This document shows, piece by piece, positions 1-9,462 of a stretch of 39,434 nucleotides of DNA. The DNA comes from Tolypothrix sp. PCC 7712. Lineage in GTDB: Bacteria > Cyanobacteriota > Cyanobacteriia > Cyanobacteriales > Nostocaceae. A program made the position numbers and the translations under genes. The number at the start of each line of letters is the position of its first letter. The first letter of the stretch is position 1. The notes beneath the pieces are model-generated. The model was not told the DNA's origin and ran no database searches. It was given only the letters and a program-made list of their open reading frames with translations. The DNA is taken from positions 1 through 39,434 of the forward strand of contig NZ_CP063794.1 in assembly GCF_025860405.1 (NCBI RefSeq). The letters run 5' to 3'.

Positions 1-1977
1 GACGAGCCGGACAGTACATTCTTGCAAAAAGGCTATAACTTCCTTTACGGCGATAAAAAATGGATTTGTGCCGATGGCAAGCTTTATTACTGGGATGGCA
101 CACACTACAAACACTCACCTGATGCAGTTGAGCGGCCGCGGATTACGAGTTATTGCAATACCTTTCCAGTTGTTAAGAAAACTGGCACCGAGTATGTCAT
201 CACCTATCCCTACGCCAAACCCAGTAAGGTAAAAGAATTGCTGGAGTGGGTGAAGCTGCGAGTCGAAATTGACTCGCAATTACTCAACCCCCCAGGGGTG
301 AACTGTACCAATGGCGTGTTAAGTGTTAGTTGGGCAATAGGACAACCAATGCCTGTCTTAGAAAAACACAACCCAGACAAACACTTTTTTACCTATGAGC
401 CATTGGTAAAATATGACCCCCTTGCCGACCCCCAACATTGCGATCGCTTGCTGCAATGTTTAGACTCGCCCCAACAACAAATTTTATTAAGAAACCTGGG
501 AGCCAGTCTTGATTTAGCCGAAGTCCGCAAGCGTCGGGGACGAGAAACGAAGCTATTACTGGCTTGTGGATTGGGTGCCAATGGTAAAGATTCCATCCGG
601 CAGGTAGTATCTATCATCTACGGTCATCAAGGCATGACTAGTTGTTCCTTAGCTGACTTCGCTGCCTATGATGAAGGACGGAAATTTGCCTTAGCTCCCC
701 TAGTCAACAGCCGAGTGAACTGGGCTTCTGAAAATCCACAGACAGCAAGACTAGATAAAATTCAATCACTTAAACTCTTTGCTACTGGTAACGTCTTACA
801 CTCAGAGCGCAAGGGCAAAGACCACATCGAATTTAACCCCAATGCCATCGGCATCTTCAACTTAAATGATACCCCGTCGATGCACGGCACAATTCAAGCG
901 ATTCTCGACCGCATCGCCGCCCTAATTTTTGACAAAACATTTAAATCTCATCCAGACCCCAACAACCCCAAAGAATTACTAGCAGACCCCCGGTTCGCTT
1001 ATGATTTGGATTTTGTGCGGGAATGTGTCGCCCCGGCATTTTTAAATAAGATGATTGCTGGACTCCAGGCATTAATTGCAGAAGGCATTGACTACAGCTG
1101 CACTCAACAAGCTTTGGAGGAAATTCAAGCAGAAAATTCTCACCTGTTCCAATTCTGTAAAGATACAGGACTGGGCTACAAGGCTTCGGGGATTGTCACA
1201 GCATTTGATATTTGGCAACACCTAGAAAATTGGTACATCGATAACGGCACTTTGTCCTTTGAGGAATCCAGCAATGGCAAGGTGAAAGCGATTTGGCAGG
1301 AACAGTCCAAGCCAAGTGATAAAACTGTCAAGGCGATTAACCAAGTCATCGCCAGATTTAAAACATTATTCCCCAAAGCCAAGTTAGTTACTGTTCCCCA
1401 CCCATCGGGTAAGCGGAAGTTACAAGCACTGCAAGGAATTAGTTTTGGTAATGTGCCAATGTCAACAACTGGCACAGCCATAGCAATAAGTGAAAATTCC
1501 ACAGCAGATCCACCCCAATCGCCACACCACCAAAGCCAGATAAATCAAGACCTCCACACCACCCACACCAGTTATGAGGAGTTAAAGCCAGAAAATCAAA
1601 ATCATCAACAAGACGTAAATTCCAACTCTGAATCAAAATCAGATATTCACTCCAATGTAAATTCAAAAAATGAAGTAGACCCCGCTAAACAGGTGTGGGT
1701 GGTGTGCGATGACGCAGCATCAAGCACTACAGCCGATAAAGGTGGTGTGGAATCTGCTGTGGCGACTGACGTTATTGCTATGCAAAACAGCTTATTGACA
1801 ATAGAAGCCGAAATTAGGCAAGCGATGGATGATTTAGCACGAGTTTGGCAATCCGGGGATGCGGCGGTGGCAGCAGTGTTAAAGTTTTGTCAACAGGAAG
1901 TTATTGAAGGGATATTCCGGCAATGCACGACTGAGCAAGTTGACTATATGAAATACTGCTTACAGTTCCATGTGTAG
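1..1977 (+). CDS. Plasmid replication primase-helicase, C-terminal SF3/D5 helicase half (5' end at the other window edge)
   Basis: The frame is open from base 1, so the gene begins before the window edge; the first possible internal start (TTG at 22) is only an artefact of the cut. The protein is the superfamily 3 / D5-like helicase half of a plasmid replication protein. A Walker A loop GLGANGKDS lies at about bases 568-594. A motif-B-like acidic segment (NWASENP) follows, then motif C with its Asn and Pro (GIFNLNDTPS) and an arginine-finger region (ILDRIAALIF). After about residue 480 the chain becomes N/Q/S/H-rich and probably disordered, ending in a short helical tail. The zinc-finger and TOPRIM half of the same protein ends the window at 39434 in the same frame, so I infer one protein of about 1029 residues on a circular molecule. 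It should prime and unwind DNA at the plasmid origin. Confidence 0.85.
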   Translation, partial: DEPDSTFLQKGYNFLYGDKKWICADGKLYYWDGTHYKHSPDAVERPRITSYCNTFPVVKKTGTEYVITYPYAKPSKVKELLEWVKLRVEIDSQLLNPPGVNCTNGVLSVSWAIGQPMPVLEKHNPDKHFFTYEPLVKYDPLADPQHCDRLLQCLDSPQQQILLRNLGASLDLAEVRKRRGRETKLLLACGLGANGKDSIRQVVSIIYGHQGMTSCSLADFAAYDEGRKFALAPLVNSRVNWASENPQTARLDKIQSLKLFATGNVLHSERKGKDHIEFNPNAIGIFNLNDTPSMHGTIQAILDRIAALIFDKTFKSHPDPNNPKELLADPRFAYDLDFVRECVAPAFLNKMIAGLQALIAEGIDYSCTQQALEEIQAENSHLFQFCKDTGLGYKASGIVTAFDIWQHLENWYIDNGTLSFEESSNGKVKAIWQEQSKPSDKTVKAINQVIARFKTLFPKAKLVTVPHPSGKRKLQALQGISFGNVPMSTTGTAIAISENSTADPPQSPHHQSQINQDLHTTHTSYEELKPENQNHQQDVNSNSESKSDIHSNVNSKNEVDPAKQVWVVCDDAASSTTADKGGVESAVATDVIAMQNSLLTIEAEIRQAMDDLARVWQSGDAAVAAVLKFCQQEVIEGIFRQCTTEQVDYMKYCLQFHV

Positions 1978-1984
1978 AGTGAAT

Positions 1985-2172
1985 CAATTTTGGATTTTAG
2001 ATTTTGGATTTTAGATTAACTAAAAGTAATCCAAAATTTAAAATTTACAATCTAAAATTTGGTGGTGCGTGGATGTGTAGATTTATTCCCCGAATGAATT
2101 CGCAAGGCGAAGAGCAGTGCGCGAGCTTAACTTATGGATCTTCAATCCAAAATTTAAAATCTAAAATTCGGT
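1985..2172. repeat. AT-rich inverted and direct repeats after the helicase gene
   Basis: The words TTTTGGATTTTAGATT (two runs, about 1988-2016) face AATCCAAAATTTAAAATTTA and AATCTAAAATTTGG (2028-2062). A second copy of the latter, AATCCAAAATTTAAAATCTA, sits at 2144-2163 and is followed by a near-identical CGGTG/TGGTG tail. The set can fold into an AT-rich stem and may act as a transcription end for the replication gene. Similar AATCCAAAATTTAAAATCTA blocks are common between genes in filamentous cyanobacteria. No gene is seen between them. Confidence 0.45.
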
Positions 2173-2256
2173 GAGGAATATTTAACCGTAGCGATAAATA
2201 AAAGTCACTCTACAAAATTATGCAGAAATTTTGATGATTGCCTTGGTAATCAATGC

Positions 2257-2403
2257 CTAATCGGTGGCGACAACAAAAACTGCATAACCCCCACCCGGCT
2301 CAGAACTATATAACGGTAAGCCATCAAATAGTGGTGGAATTGCGGTTAAGTTATCCCAAAATTTAGCCTCATTCACCAAAAATTTAGGATTTTGATGATT
2401 CAA
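2257..2403 (-). pseudogene. Possible 3' remnant of an unidentified gene
   Basis: On the minus strand an open frame with protein-like composition ends at a TAG (2257-2259). Its last residues read FDGLPLYSSEPGGGYAVFVV followed by ATD. Upstream it runs back about 45 codons to a TAA without a credible start. The stretch looks like the C-terminal tail of a lost gene, not random AT-rich spacer, but I do not recognise the family. The call rests only on composition and the absence of stops. Confidence 0.25.
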
Positions 2404-2430
2404 AAGGCTTAATTTAATTACTTAAGCTCC

Positions 2431-5268
2431 ATGATTCTCCTGCCCAGCCTTAAATTTATAATTCATCCTTTCGGTATGCGCGTTCCCAACATTGGTCTGA
2501 GTTTCCTTGCCCTAGTTATCGCCACTGCTTCCACGCCGATAAGTTTTAGCCTTTCTGCAGCACCAGGAGAGTTAAGAGTTCTGGCGCAAACGCCACAGGC
2601 GCGGAAGGCGGAAGCAGATAGATTGTTTAATCAAGGTATTAAGCAGCATCAAACCAGTCAATGGAAAGCAGCATTGCAGTCTTGGCAACAAGCACTCTCT
2701 ATCTACCGGGATATTAAAGACCGTCAAAGTGAAGGGAAAGCACTCTTGAATCTCGGTGGTGCCTACCTTTCCTTGGGAGACTACCCTAAAGCCATTGACT
2801 ACTTACAACAATCGTTGGCAATTGCACGCTCTATTCAAGACCGTCAAAGTGAGGGGAAAGCACTCTTGAATCTCGGTGGTGCCTACTATTCTTTGGGAGA
2901 CTACCCTAAAGCCATTGACTACTTACAACAATCGTTGGCAATTGCACGCTCTATTCAAGACCGTCAAAGTGAGGGTGGCGCACTGGGAAATATCGGTGGT
3001 GTCTACTATTCTTTGGGAGACTACCCTAAAGCCATTGACTACTTACAACAATCGTTGGCAATTGCACGCTCTATTCAAGACCGTGAAAGTGAAGGTGCAG
3101 TACTGGGAAATCTCGGTGCTGCCTACTATTTCTTGGGAGACTATCCTAAAGTCATTGACTACCAAAAACAAAGCTTGGCTCTAGCACGCGAAATCAAAAA
3201 TCGTCAAGGTGAGGGTGGAGCACTCTTGAATCTCGGTACTGCCTACAATTCCTTGGGAGACTACTCTAAAGCCATTGACTACTTACAACAATCGTTGGTG
3301 ATCGCACGGGAAATAAAAGACCGTCGAGGTGAGGGTAATGCACTGGGAAGTCTAGGTGGTGCCTACAATTCCTTGGGAGACTACTCTAAAGCCATTGACT
3401 ACTTACAACAATCGTTGGTGATCGCACGGGAAATAAAAGACCGTCAAGGTGAGGGTAATGCACTGGGAAGTCTAGGTGGTGCCTACTATTCCTTGGGAGA
3501 CTACTCTAAAGCCATTGACTACCATCAACAATACTTGGTGATCGCACGGGAAATAAAAGACCGTCAAGGTGAGGTTAATGCACTGGGTAATCTCGGCAAT
3601 GCCTACAATTCCTTGGGAGACTACCCTAAAGCCATTGACTACTATCAACAAAGCTTGGCTCTAGCACGCTCTATTCAAAACCGTCAAAGTGAGGGTATTG
3701 CACTCTTGAATCTCGGTGCTGCCTACAATTCCTTGGGAGACTACCCTAAAACCATTGACTACTTACAACAATCGTTGGCAATTGCACGCTCTATTCAAGA
3801 CCGTCAAGGTGAGGGTATTGCACTAAACAATCTAGGAGTTGCTTACTACAAACAAGGCAATCTTGCTTTAGCAGAGAGTACCTTAATAGTAGGCATGAAA
3901 GTTTACGAATCTCTCAGAGGTCGAGACTTAAAGGATGGTGAGAAAGTCTCAATTTTTGAAACGCAAAGCAACACCTATCGCACTTTACAACAAGTCCTCA
4001 TTGCCCAAAATAAAACTGATGCTGCTTTAGAAATATCCGAACGCGGACGGGGACGTGCTTTTGTGGAGTTACTTGCTTCTCGCTTATCGGCTAACTCTAA
4101 AGAACAATTTCCCACCCCACCAAAAATTGCAGAGATTAAACAAATTGCCAAATCACAAAATACCACTGTCGTTGAATATTCAATTATTTATGATGATTTC
4201 AAAATTCAGGATAAACAAGAATGGAAAGAATCAGAACTCTACATTTGGGTAATCAAACCCACGGGTGAAGTTAGCTTCCGCAAAGCTGACCTCAAACCTT
4301 TATGGCAAAAAGATAAGACAACTTTAGATGAATTAGTCACCCAAAGCCGCCAGTCAATCGGTGTCAGAGGTCGGGGAATTAAAGTAACTCACAACCCCAA
4401 TGCACCCAAAGGTAAAAACCGCTTCAAACAACTGCATGAATTACTCATTAATCCTATTGCTGACCTTCTTCCTAAAAACCCTGATGAGCGAGTAACATTT
4501 ATACCGCAATCATCTTTATTCCTCGTTCCCTTCGCCGCGTTACAAGATGAGCAAGGTAAATATTTAATTGAAAAACACACTATCCTCACTGCCCCAGCAA
4601 TTCAGGTTTTAGATTTAACTCGCAAACAAAGACAACAAGTTAAAGGTAATCAAGCTTTAGTTATGGGCAATCCTATCATGCCCAGCGTTGCCCCCAAAAT
4701 TGGTGAAGCACCACAACAATTAACTCCGTTACCGGGTGCGGAGACCGAAGCAAAAGAAATAGCCCAACTGTTAAATACCAAAGCGATTACAGGTAAAGAT
4801 GCAACCAAAGCCGCTTTCATTCAAAGATTACCGCAAGCCAGATTTATTCATCTAGCTACCCACGGACTACTTGATGATTTTAAAGGTTTGGGTGTCCCCG
4901 GTGCTGTCGCTCTCGCCCCGGATGGTAAGGATGATGGCTTGCTAACTGCGAATGAAATAATAGATTTAAAAATTAACGCTGAATTAGTTGTATTAAGTGC
5001 TTGCGATACCGCCCAAGGTAAACTCACAGGTGATGGTGTAATTGGTTTATCTCGCGCATTAATTTCTGCGGGTGCGCCCAGTGTCGTCGTAACTTTGTGG
5101 TCAATTCCCGATAGCCCTTCCGCATTATTGATGGGGGAATTTTACCGCCAGTTACAGAAGAATCCTGATAAAGCCCAAGCACTACGCCAAGCGATGTTGG
5201 TGACGATGAAACAGCATCCTAGTCCAAGTAACTGGGCTGCATTTACCCTGATTGGCGAGGCGAATTAA
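2431..5268 (+). CDS. TPR-repeat protein with C-terminal CHAT (caspase-like) protease domain
   Basis: The 945-residue protein begins with a hydrophobic, signal-peptide-like stretch (about residues 16-45, ending near Ala-rich SLSAAPG), so export or membrane anchoring is likely. An alternative start at the ATG at 2476 would give a cleaner signal peptide; neither start has a good ribosome site. Residues 65-480 hold about eleven tetratricopeptide repeats of 40 residues, nine of them almost identical. The C-terminal third is a CHAT domain with the expected dyad: His811 in LATHG and Cys858 in VLSACDT. CHAT proteins with TPRs are abundant in filamentous cyanobacteria and are predicted peptidases in signalling or cell-death pathways; the substrate is unknown. 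The gene stands alone, between the replication gene and the convergent relaxase. Confidence 0.88.
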   Translation: MILLPSLKFIIHPFGMRVPNIGLSFLALVIATASTPISFSLSAAPGELRVLAQTPQARKAEADRLFNQGIKQHQTSQWKAALQSWQQALSIYRDIKDRQSEGKALLNLGGAYLSLGDYPKAIDYLQQSLAIARSIQDRQSEGKALLNLGGAYYSLGDYPKAIDYLQQSLAIARSIQDRQSEGGALGNIGGVYYSLGDYPKAIDYLQQSLAIARSIQDRESEGAVLGNLGAAYYFLGDYPKVIDYQKQSLALAREIKNRQGEGGALLNLGTAYNSLGDYSKAIDYLQQSLVIAREIKDRRGEGNALGSLGGAYNSLGDYSKAIDYLQQSLVIAREIKDRQGEGNALGSLGGAYYSLGDYSKAIDYHQQYLVIAREIKDRQGEVNALGNLGNAYNSLGDYPKAIDYYQQSLALARSIQNRQSEGIALLNLGAAYNSLGDYPKTIDYLQQSLAIARSIQDRQGEGIALNNLGVAYYKQGNLALAESTLIVGMKVYESLRGRDLKDGEKVSIFETQSNTYRTLQQVLIAQNKTDAALEISERGRGRAFVELLASRLSANSKEQFPTPPKIAEIKQIAKSQNTTVVEYSIIYDDFKIQDKQEWKESELYIWVIKPTGEVSFRKADLKPLWQKDKTTLDELVTQSRQSIGVRGRGIKVTHNPNAPKGKNRFKQLHELLINPIADLLPKNPDERVTFIPQSSLFLVPFAALQDEQGKYLIEKHTILTAPAIQVLDLTRKQRQQVKGNQALVMGNPIMPSVAPKIGEAPQQLTPLPGAETEAKEIAQLLNTKAITGKDATKAAFIQRLPQARFIHLATHGLLDDFKGLGVPGAVALAPDGKDDGLLTANEIIDLKINAELVVLSACDTAQGKLTGDGVIGLSRALISAGAPSVVVTLWSIPDSPSALLMGEFYRQLQKNPDKAQALRQAMLVTMKQHPSPSNWAAFTLIGEAN
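2761..3840 (+). repeat. Nine tandem 120-bp repeats encoding TPR units
   Basis: The phrase GCCTACwATTCyTTGGGAGA recurs at an exact 120-bp spacing from 2761 to 3721. Each unit encodes one 40-residue TPR with the core SLGDYPKAIDYLQQSLAIAR. Several adjacent units differ by only a few bases, so the array has expanded or been homogenised recently. It is part of the TPR-CHAT gene. Confidence 0.93.
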
Positions 5269-5631
5269 TGCAGACTACGCTCTACCAAGTTGAGGGGAAG
5301 TTGTAATGGTGACAAACATTTTTAGCTATCTATTATTCATACTCAATTGCCGATTCTCCAAGAGTAACGCTATCACTCCGTTTTAGTGAAACGGGATTAT
5401 AGTAGGGTGTCCGACGAGATACGGATAACCACTCAAGCTCTTGGCTCTCAACTACAAAACAACTACAAATCACCTACAAAAATCCTTGCCTTATAGAGTA
5501 AAAGTCCAAAAAAAATTCCCAAAAAAGTGATACTTCGTCCCCAAAGTTTCCCATAATCTTCCATATTCAGGGCAAGTATTTCCCTAAATATCCCAAAAAA
5601 AGTGACTTAAAGGAAAATAAAATCAGGTTTT

Positions 5632-5665
5632 TCAAGCTTATTGACACTATTCTCAATAAGCTTGA
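5632..5665. repeat. Perfect 13-bp inverted repeat
   Basis: Arms TCAAGCTTATTGA (5632-5644) and TCAATAAGCTTGA (5653-5665) are exact reverse complements around an 8-base loop. The position between two convergent genes suits a bidirectional transcription end, but there is no T-run. A protein-binding dyad is the alternative. Confidence 0.6.
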
Positions 5666-5784
5666 CTTAAATCATCTTCAAGCTTCCCAAATTTTCCCAA
5701 ACTTCTCCCAAAAGTTGTCATTAATTTCCCAAACTTTTCCATGAATTGGTTGGTTTTTGAATTCTTGGGAGAGACTTGACCCTG

Positions 5785-5811
5785 CCAAAAAATTTCGCAC
5801 AGTACGCCAAA
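5785..5811 (-). repeat. Relaxase-flanking repeat, copy 1 (inverted relative to 10513-10538)
   Basis: On the minus strand this reads TTTGGCGTACTGTGCG followed by AAATTTTTTGG. The same 16-base core, followed by AG and AAATTTTT, occurs on the plus strand at 10513-10538. The two copies therefore face each other across the relaxase gene. Confidence 0.7.
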
Positions 5812-6069
5812 TTTTGGGAGCAAGTTTTTGAGTCAAAAATAATTTTAGAAAAATAGAAATCAAAAATATACTACCAAAAGCTACATTTGTACTACAAGAT
5901 GAGCCAATGGTTTAGAACTTCAAATCATTGATGAACCTTTAGAGTATTTTGAGTGGCGATAGTTGAAGAAGGCAAGAGGCAGAGGGCAGTCCCAATGAAA
6001 CAAGTTTCATCGCCAAATATGAAAGAGTTTTTCTCCAAGAGCTTCCCCCGCTACAAAAGCTCTGTTATC

Positions 6070-9000
6070 TCACCTTCTCAAGCCGCGACGCGGTTGTGGT
6101 GAGGGCTGTCGAGAAATAGATAACCTAGCTTGAAGTTGCTGTTGTTTGAGTTCTATCTCATCTTTAATACTCATCAATCGTGACTGTAACTCAGGAGATT
6201 TAAGTATCTGTGCCATAGTCTTCATTTCAACAGTCTGCTGCTCTTTCTCCCAAGAATCATGATTTTCTCGCCTTGTTTCATAGTCCTGAATTTTTAACTG
6301 AAGCTGGTGTTTATGCGTAACTAATTCTTTAATAGTTCCGATAGTTTGCAATTGCTGCTCTAAAGCGTCATTGTACTTATTACTCAACTGATGAAGCGGA
6401 AAAAGCTCCATTGTTCTAATAGCTTTCTCTTGATAAGCGTGTTTTAACCACAAACTATCAATTTGCGGCTGAAGCTGACTAATTTCGCTTTCAATAGCTT
6501 CCCTATTAATAGGTATTGGGACTTGAGCCAGTTGTTGATCAAAATATTCCTTGACCGCTTGTTCTAAGTACAGTAATTCTCGGTTAGTTAGTGCATCAAT
6601 GGCCTTCTTAAACGCCATTTGAGTTAATTGACCACTAAAACGTTGTAGCAGCAGTTGTTTACGCTCAAAGTCGCTTAACTTTTTAGGTGGTGCAGGTGAA
6701 GCATGACGCTGTTGATTATTGTTATCCCGCCATGCTTTGAGAGTAGATGCTTCCGAATATGCTTTCTCGTATGCCAAAGCCCCTTGAGCCACAATTAAAT
6801 CATCAACGCCTTTAGAAGGCCCCGGTAATGTCACCACACTGACGGATGCTCCCTGTTCCTCAAGCAGCCGCCCAGTGCGCGAGATAGCAATCTCTATATT
6901 TCGTTGAGTTTCAGGTCGCGTCTCATAGTCAAAGCAGAAAGTAATTTCCCGTTCTGGTGTGGCGAAAACAGCTAACTCGTCCATGAGCCTAGCTTTCATC
7001 TTTTCCCTCTTCTCATCCTTACTACGATAACCTGCGTAAATCCCAGGCAGTCCAATGGCAGGGTGTCCCTGACTTAACAAACTGGCTGCTTTCTTCGCTC
7101 CCTCGGTGATAGTCACTGGGAGATTATGCCTCCAAACACAGTACCAAAATCCCGATACGCGATCGCTTTCGCTGGGTTGTACCCCAAATTTTTCATAAAT
7201 GCGATCAGCAATGTCATCAGGCACATCTAATAAGAAAATACTCAGTTCAGTTTTTGGTGGATGCTCATATTTAATAAATTTGCCGGGTTTATCAGCTTTT
7301 TGTCTTGGGTTATTGGGCTTATAGCATCCCCATAACTTCCTATCAGGTTTATCTCCAGGCTGTAGATTAGCAAAGGATTTGGGATTAACGCCAGCATCAC
7401 ACCACCAGCCGCCTGATTCAATATGAGTATACTTACTCATAAAGTCAGACGATAACTTACCTGTATTAGTGCGTGGCAGTCGGTCGCTGTACATGAGATA
7501 TTCCCAAGCTTCATGCTCCCAATCGAGAGTTTGATGCAGACTTTTGAAGTTGCGGGTAGCAATTTCCGGGTGAATGGCACTGTCTTCTACCAATTCTCGC
7601 AAATGTTGAGAATCAAGTCGTTCTGGGGCTTCACCCACATTACTCGGAGTCCAAAATGCGACCTTTGGCTGTACTGAAGTGGGAACTGGTTTTTTAATAA
7701 CAGGCGATTGAGTAAAAGGCTCTTGGGCGGAGGGGCTCTTGGGCAGAGGCGCTGGGGCGTTGGGACGCTGAGGGGAAGGACTGGGCAGAGGAGAAGGAGT
7801 GGGCAGGGGAATAGAGGGGTAAGGGGGCAAAGGGGAAGACTCAGTATAAAATTGCTCCTCTGCTCCAGAGATCCTCCGCTCAAGAGCCTCAACCTCTCGC
7901 TCCTCTGCTCCTGGGCTTCTAGCTACAATCACAGCATTTGCAACCGTTTCTTTTTCAGACTTTGACTGGTGTAGCTTGGCTAACTCCTTCTGTCGCAGCA
8001 CAGAGAGCGCATTTTCCTTAGCCCTACTCGACTGTGCCAAGGCTAGTAAACTATCTTTATCTTCCGTATAAAGTTTCAAGTCATACCTAGCACGGCTAAC
8101 CGCAACATAAAAGCTTTCCTGCCCAATGGTATGGTCAGCAGCTATTAGTACTCTATCGGCAGTTTTACCTTGACTACTATATGTAGTGCTGACAATTGCA
8201 TAATCTAGGTGTTGCGCTTGTTGCAGGTTGATAAATTCAGTTTGACCGCTATCTAAATACTGAATTTGAGCGTTATTACTGTCAATGGCAGTAACAACAA
8301 ACTCTTGACCGTTGCGCCGTCCCAATTGTCGGTCGTTTTTCGTCCAGCGTAAGCGATCGCCCTCGGCAATTTCAATTTTTTCATGCTGGTAAACAGCCTT
8401 ATCAAATCCTGTATCAACTTGATAATACTTACCATCACTAGCTAGAAGCGTTAGCCCATCACTGTCCTTACCCACCACAGAATAAAGCTGGCCTTTCTCC
8501 AACCCCCGGCGCTTATAACTGCGGGTGGGCATGACCATATCACCCAACTCAAAGTTGTGGGTGTAGCGCATTTGTACCGAAGTCAGGTCTTTGGCTTGCA
8601 GTTGAGTGATGGTGGTTGCAGTTCCTAAACTGCCTTCAGCTTTTAAATGCTCCCTCAGCGCTTGGGTGATTGCCAAACGCTCCTTATTTGTGCCAGCTAA
8701 TACCAGTGTCCGCGCTCGTTTAGAGGGTGTGGCTGTTATATAGTCATGGGCGATCGCCTCAATTTTGGATTCTGGAGTTACAGTCTGGATATAACCATTT
8801 TCATCCAAGCGTGAAAATCCCTCTTGAATCCGACCTTCTGCCACCAGGTCTACTGCCAATTTCAGTTTCGGCGCACGTTGTCTATTGGAACAGTTTAAGT
8901 AGCTGGTTTTGATTCCCGCCTGTTGCAGCGACTTAAAAGGATTACCCGCTAAGACAGCTGATAACTGTTTTGTGTCTCCCACTAACAACAACCTGGCTTG

Positions 9001-9462
9001 CTCCAAGGCTGCCCGTTCTAAAAGAGCGATTGCATCTTTAGCACTGAGTAACCCAGCTTCATCCACTACCCATATCTGATTTGGTTCAATTTCTTGGGGT
9101 GGTTCAGAGACCAACAATCTAGCAACTGTTTCGGCTTGAATATCTAACTCTTGACTCAGGACTTTAGCCGCCATCGAACTGGGGGCAAAGCCTTTGATAC
9201 TGTAGCCCGATGCAGTGGCGATTTTCTTCAACTCATTGAGGGCGAAAGTTTTACCAGCACCAGCTACCCCTTGCCATGCCGTAAATTGGTCTGTTGTGGT
9301 TGCTGCATCTAGTACCGCTCGACGCTGATCTGGGTTTAAAGCTGTTTGCTCCAGGTGACTATCAACTATTTCTCTTTGAGCGAGTGAGTTAACTATACCT
9401 TGCCCGGACTGCATCAATTTAATGGTTGCTAATTCTCGATTGACTGCTGCCTTTAATCTCAA
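6070..9462 (-). pseudogene. MobF conjugative relaxase, C-terminal part: RecD-like helicase plus DUF3854/TOPRIM-like domain
   Basis: The 1130-residue frame is the C-terminal part of a TraA/TrwC-type relaxase. It begins (TTG at 9462) in the segment just before the helicase, so it has no natural start of its own. A RecD/TraI-type helicase has Walker A GVAGAGKT at residues 65-72 and Walker B VVDEAG near 132. A C-terminal motif VI is recognisable (TTYSSQGKTADRV, then FYVAVSRARYDLKLY). A proline-rich linker of about 60 residues (bases ~7690-7860) follows. Then comes a DUF3854-like domain (about residues 680-930) with a TOPRIM-like ITEGAKKA motif and CFDYE, and a coiled-coil tail. The upstream frame ends with the relaxase domain about 45 bp into this one. 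The helicase may still be made by re-initiation, but the relaxase-helicase linkage is lost. Confidence 0.82.

Larger units (their letters stand above)
5269..6069. other. Spacer between convergent genes, rich in TTCCCAAA repeats
   Basis: This 800-bp spacer lies between the CHAT gene and the end of the relaxase gene. TTCCCAAA occurs exactly at 5516, 5684, 5694 and 5726, with close variants (CCCCAAAG, TTCCCATA, TTCCCTAA, CTCCCAAA) between and inverted forms TTGGGAG near 5763 and 5813. A longer word, TCCCAAAAAAGTGA, occurs near 5517 and again, with one extra A, near 5590. The stretch also holds a perfect 13-bp inverted repeat and one copy of a repeat shared with the relaxase upstream region. I see no convincing gene. 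Confidence 0.5.

Noticed and set aside
2431..5268. Type III CRISPR-associated TPR-CHAT (Craspase-type) protein
   Set aside because: No gRAMP/Cas7-11 or CRISPR array is present, and the protein has a signal-peptide-like start; a general cyanobacterial TPR-CHAT protein fits better.
5678..5863. Minus-strand 61-residue open frame in the TTCCCAAA spacer
   Set aside because: Its W/E/K/F-rich content simply reflects the repeated TTCCCAAA words, and it has no ribosome site; it also covers the relaxase-flanking repeat.
7587..7965. Extra open frames over the proline-rich linker of the helicase part of MobF
   Set aside because: They arise from the repetitive C-rich DNA in other frames; the helicase frame continues through the region.
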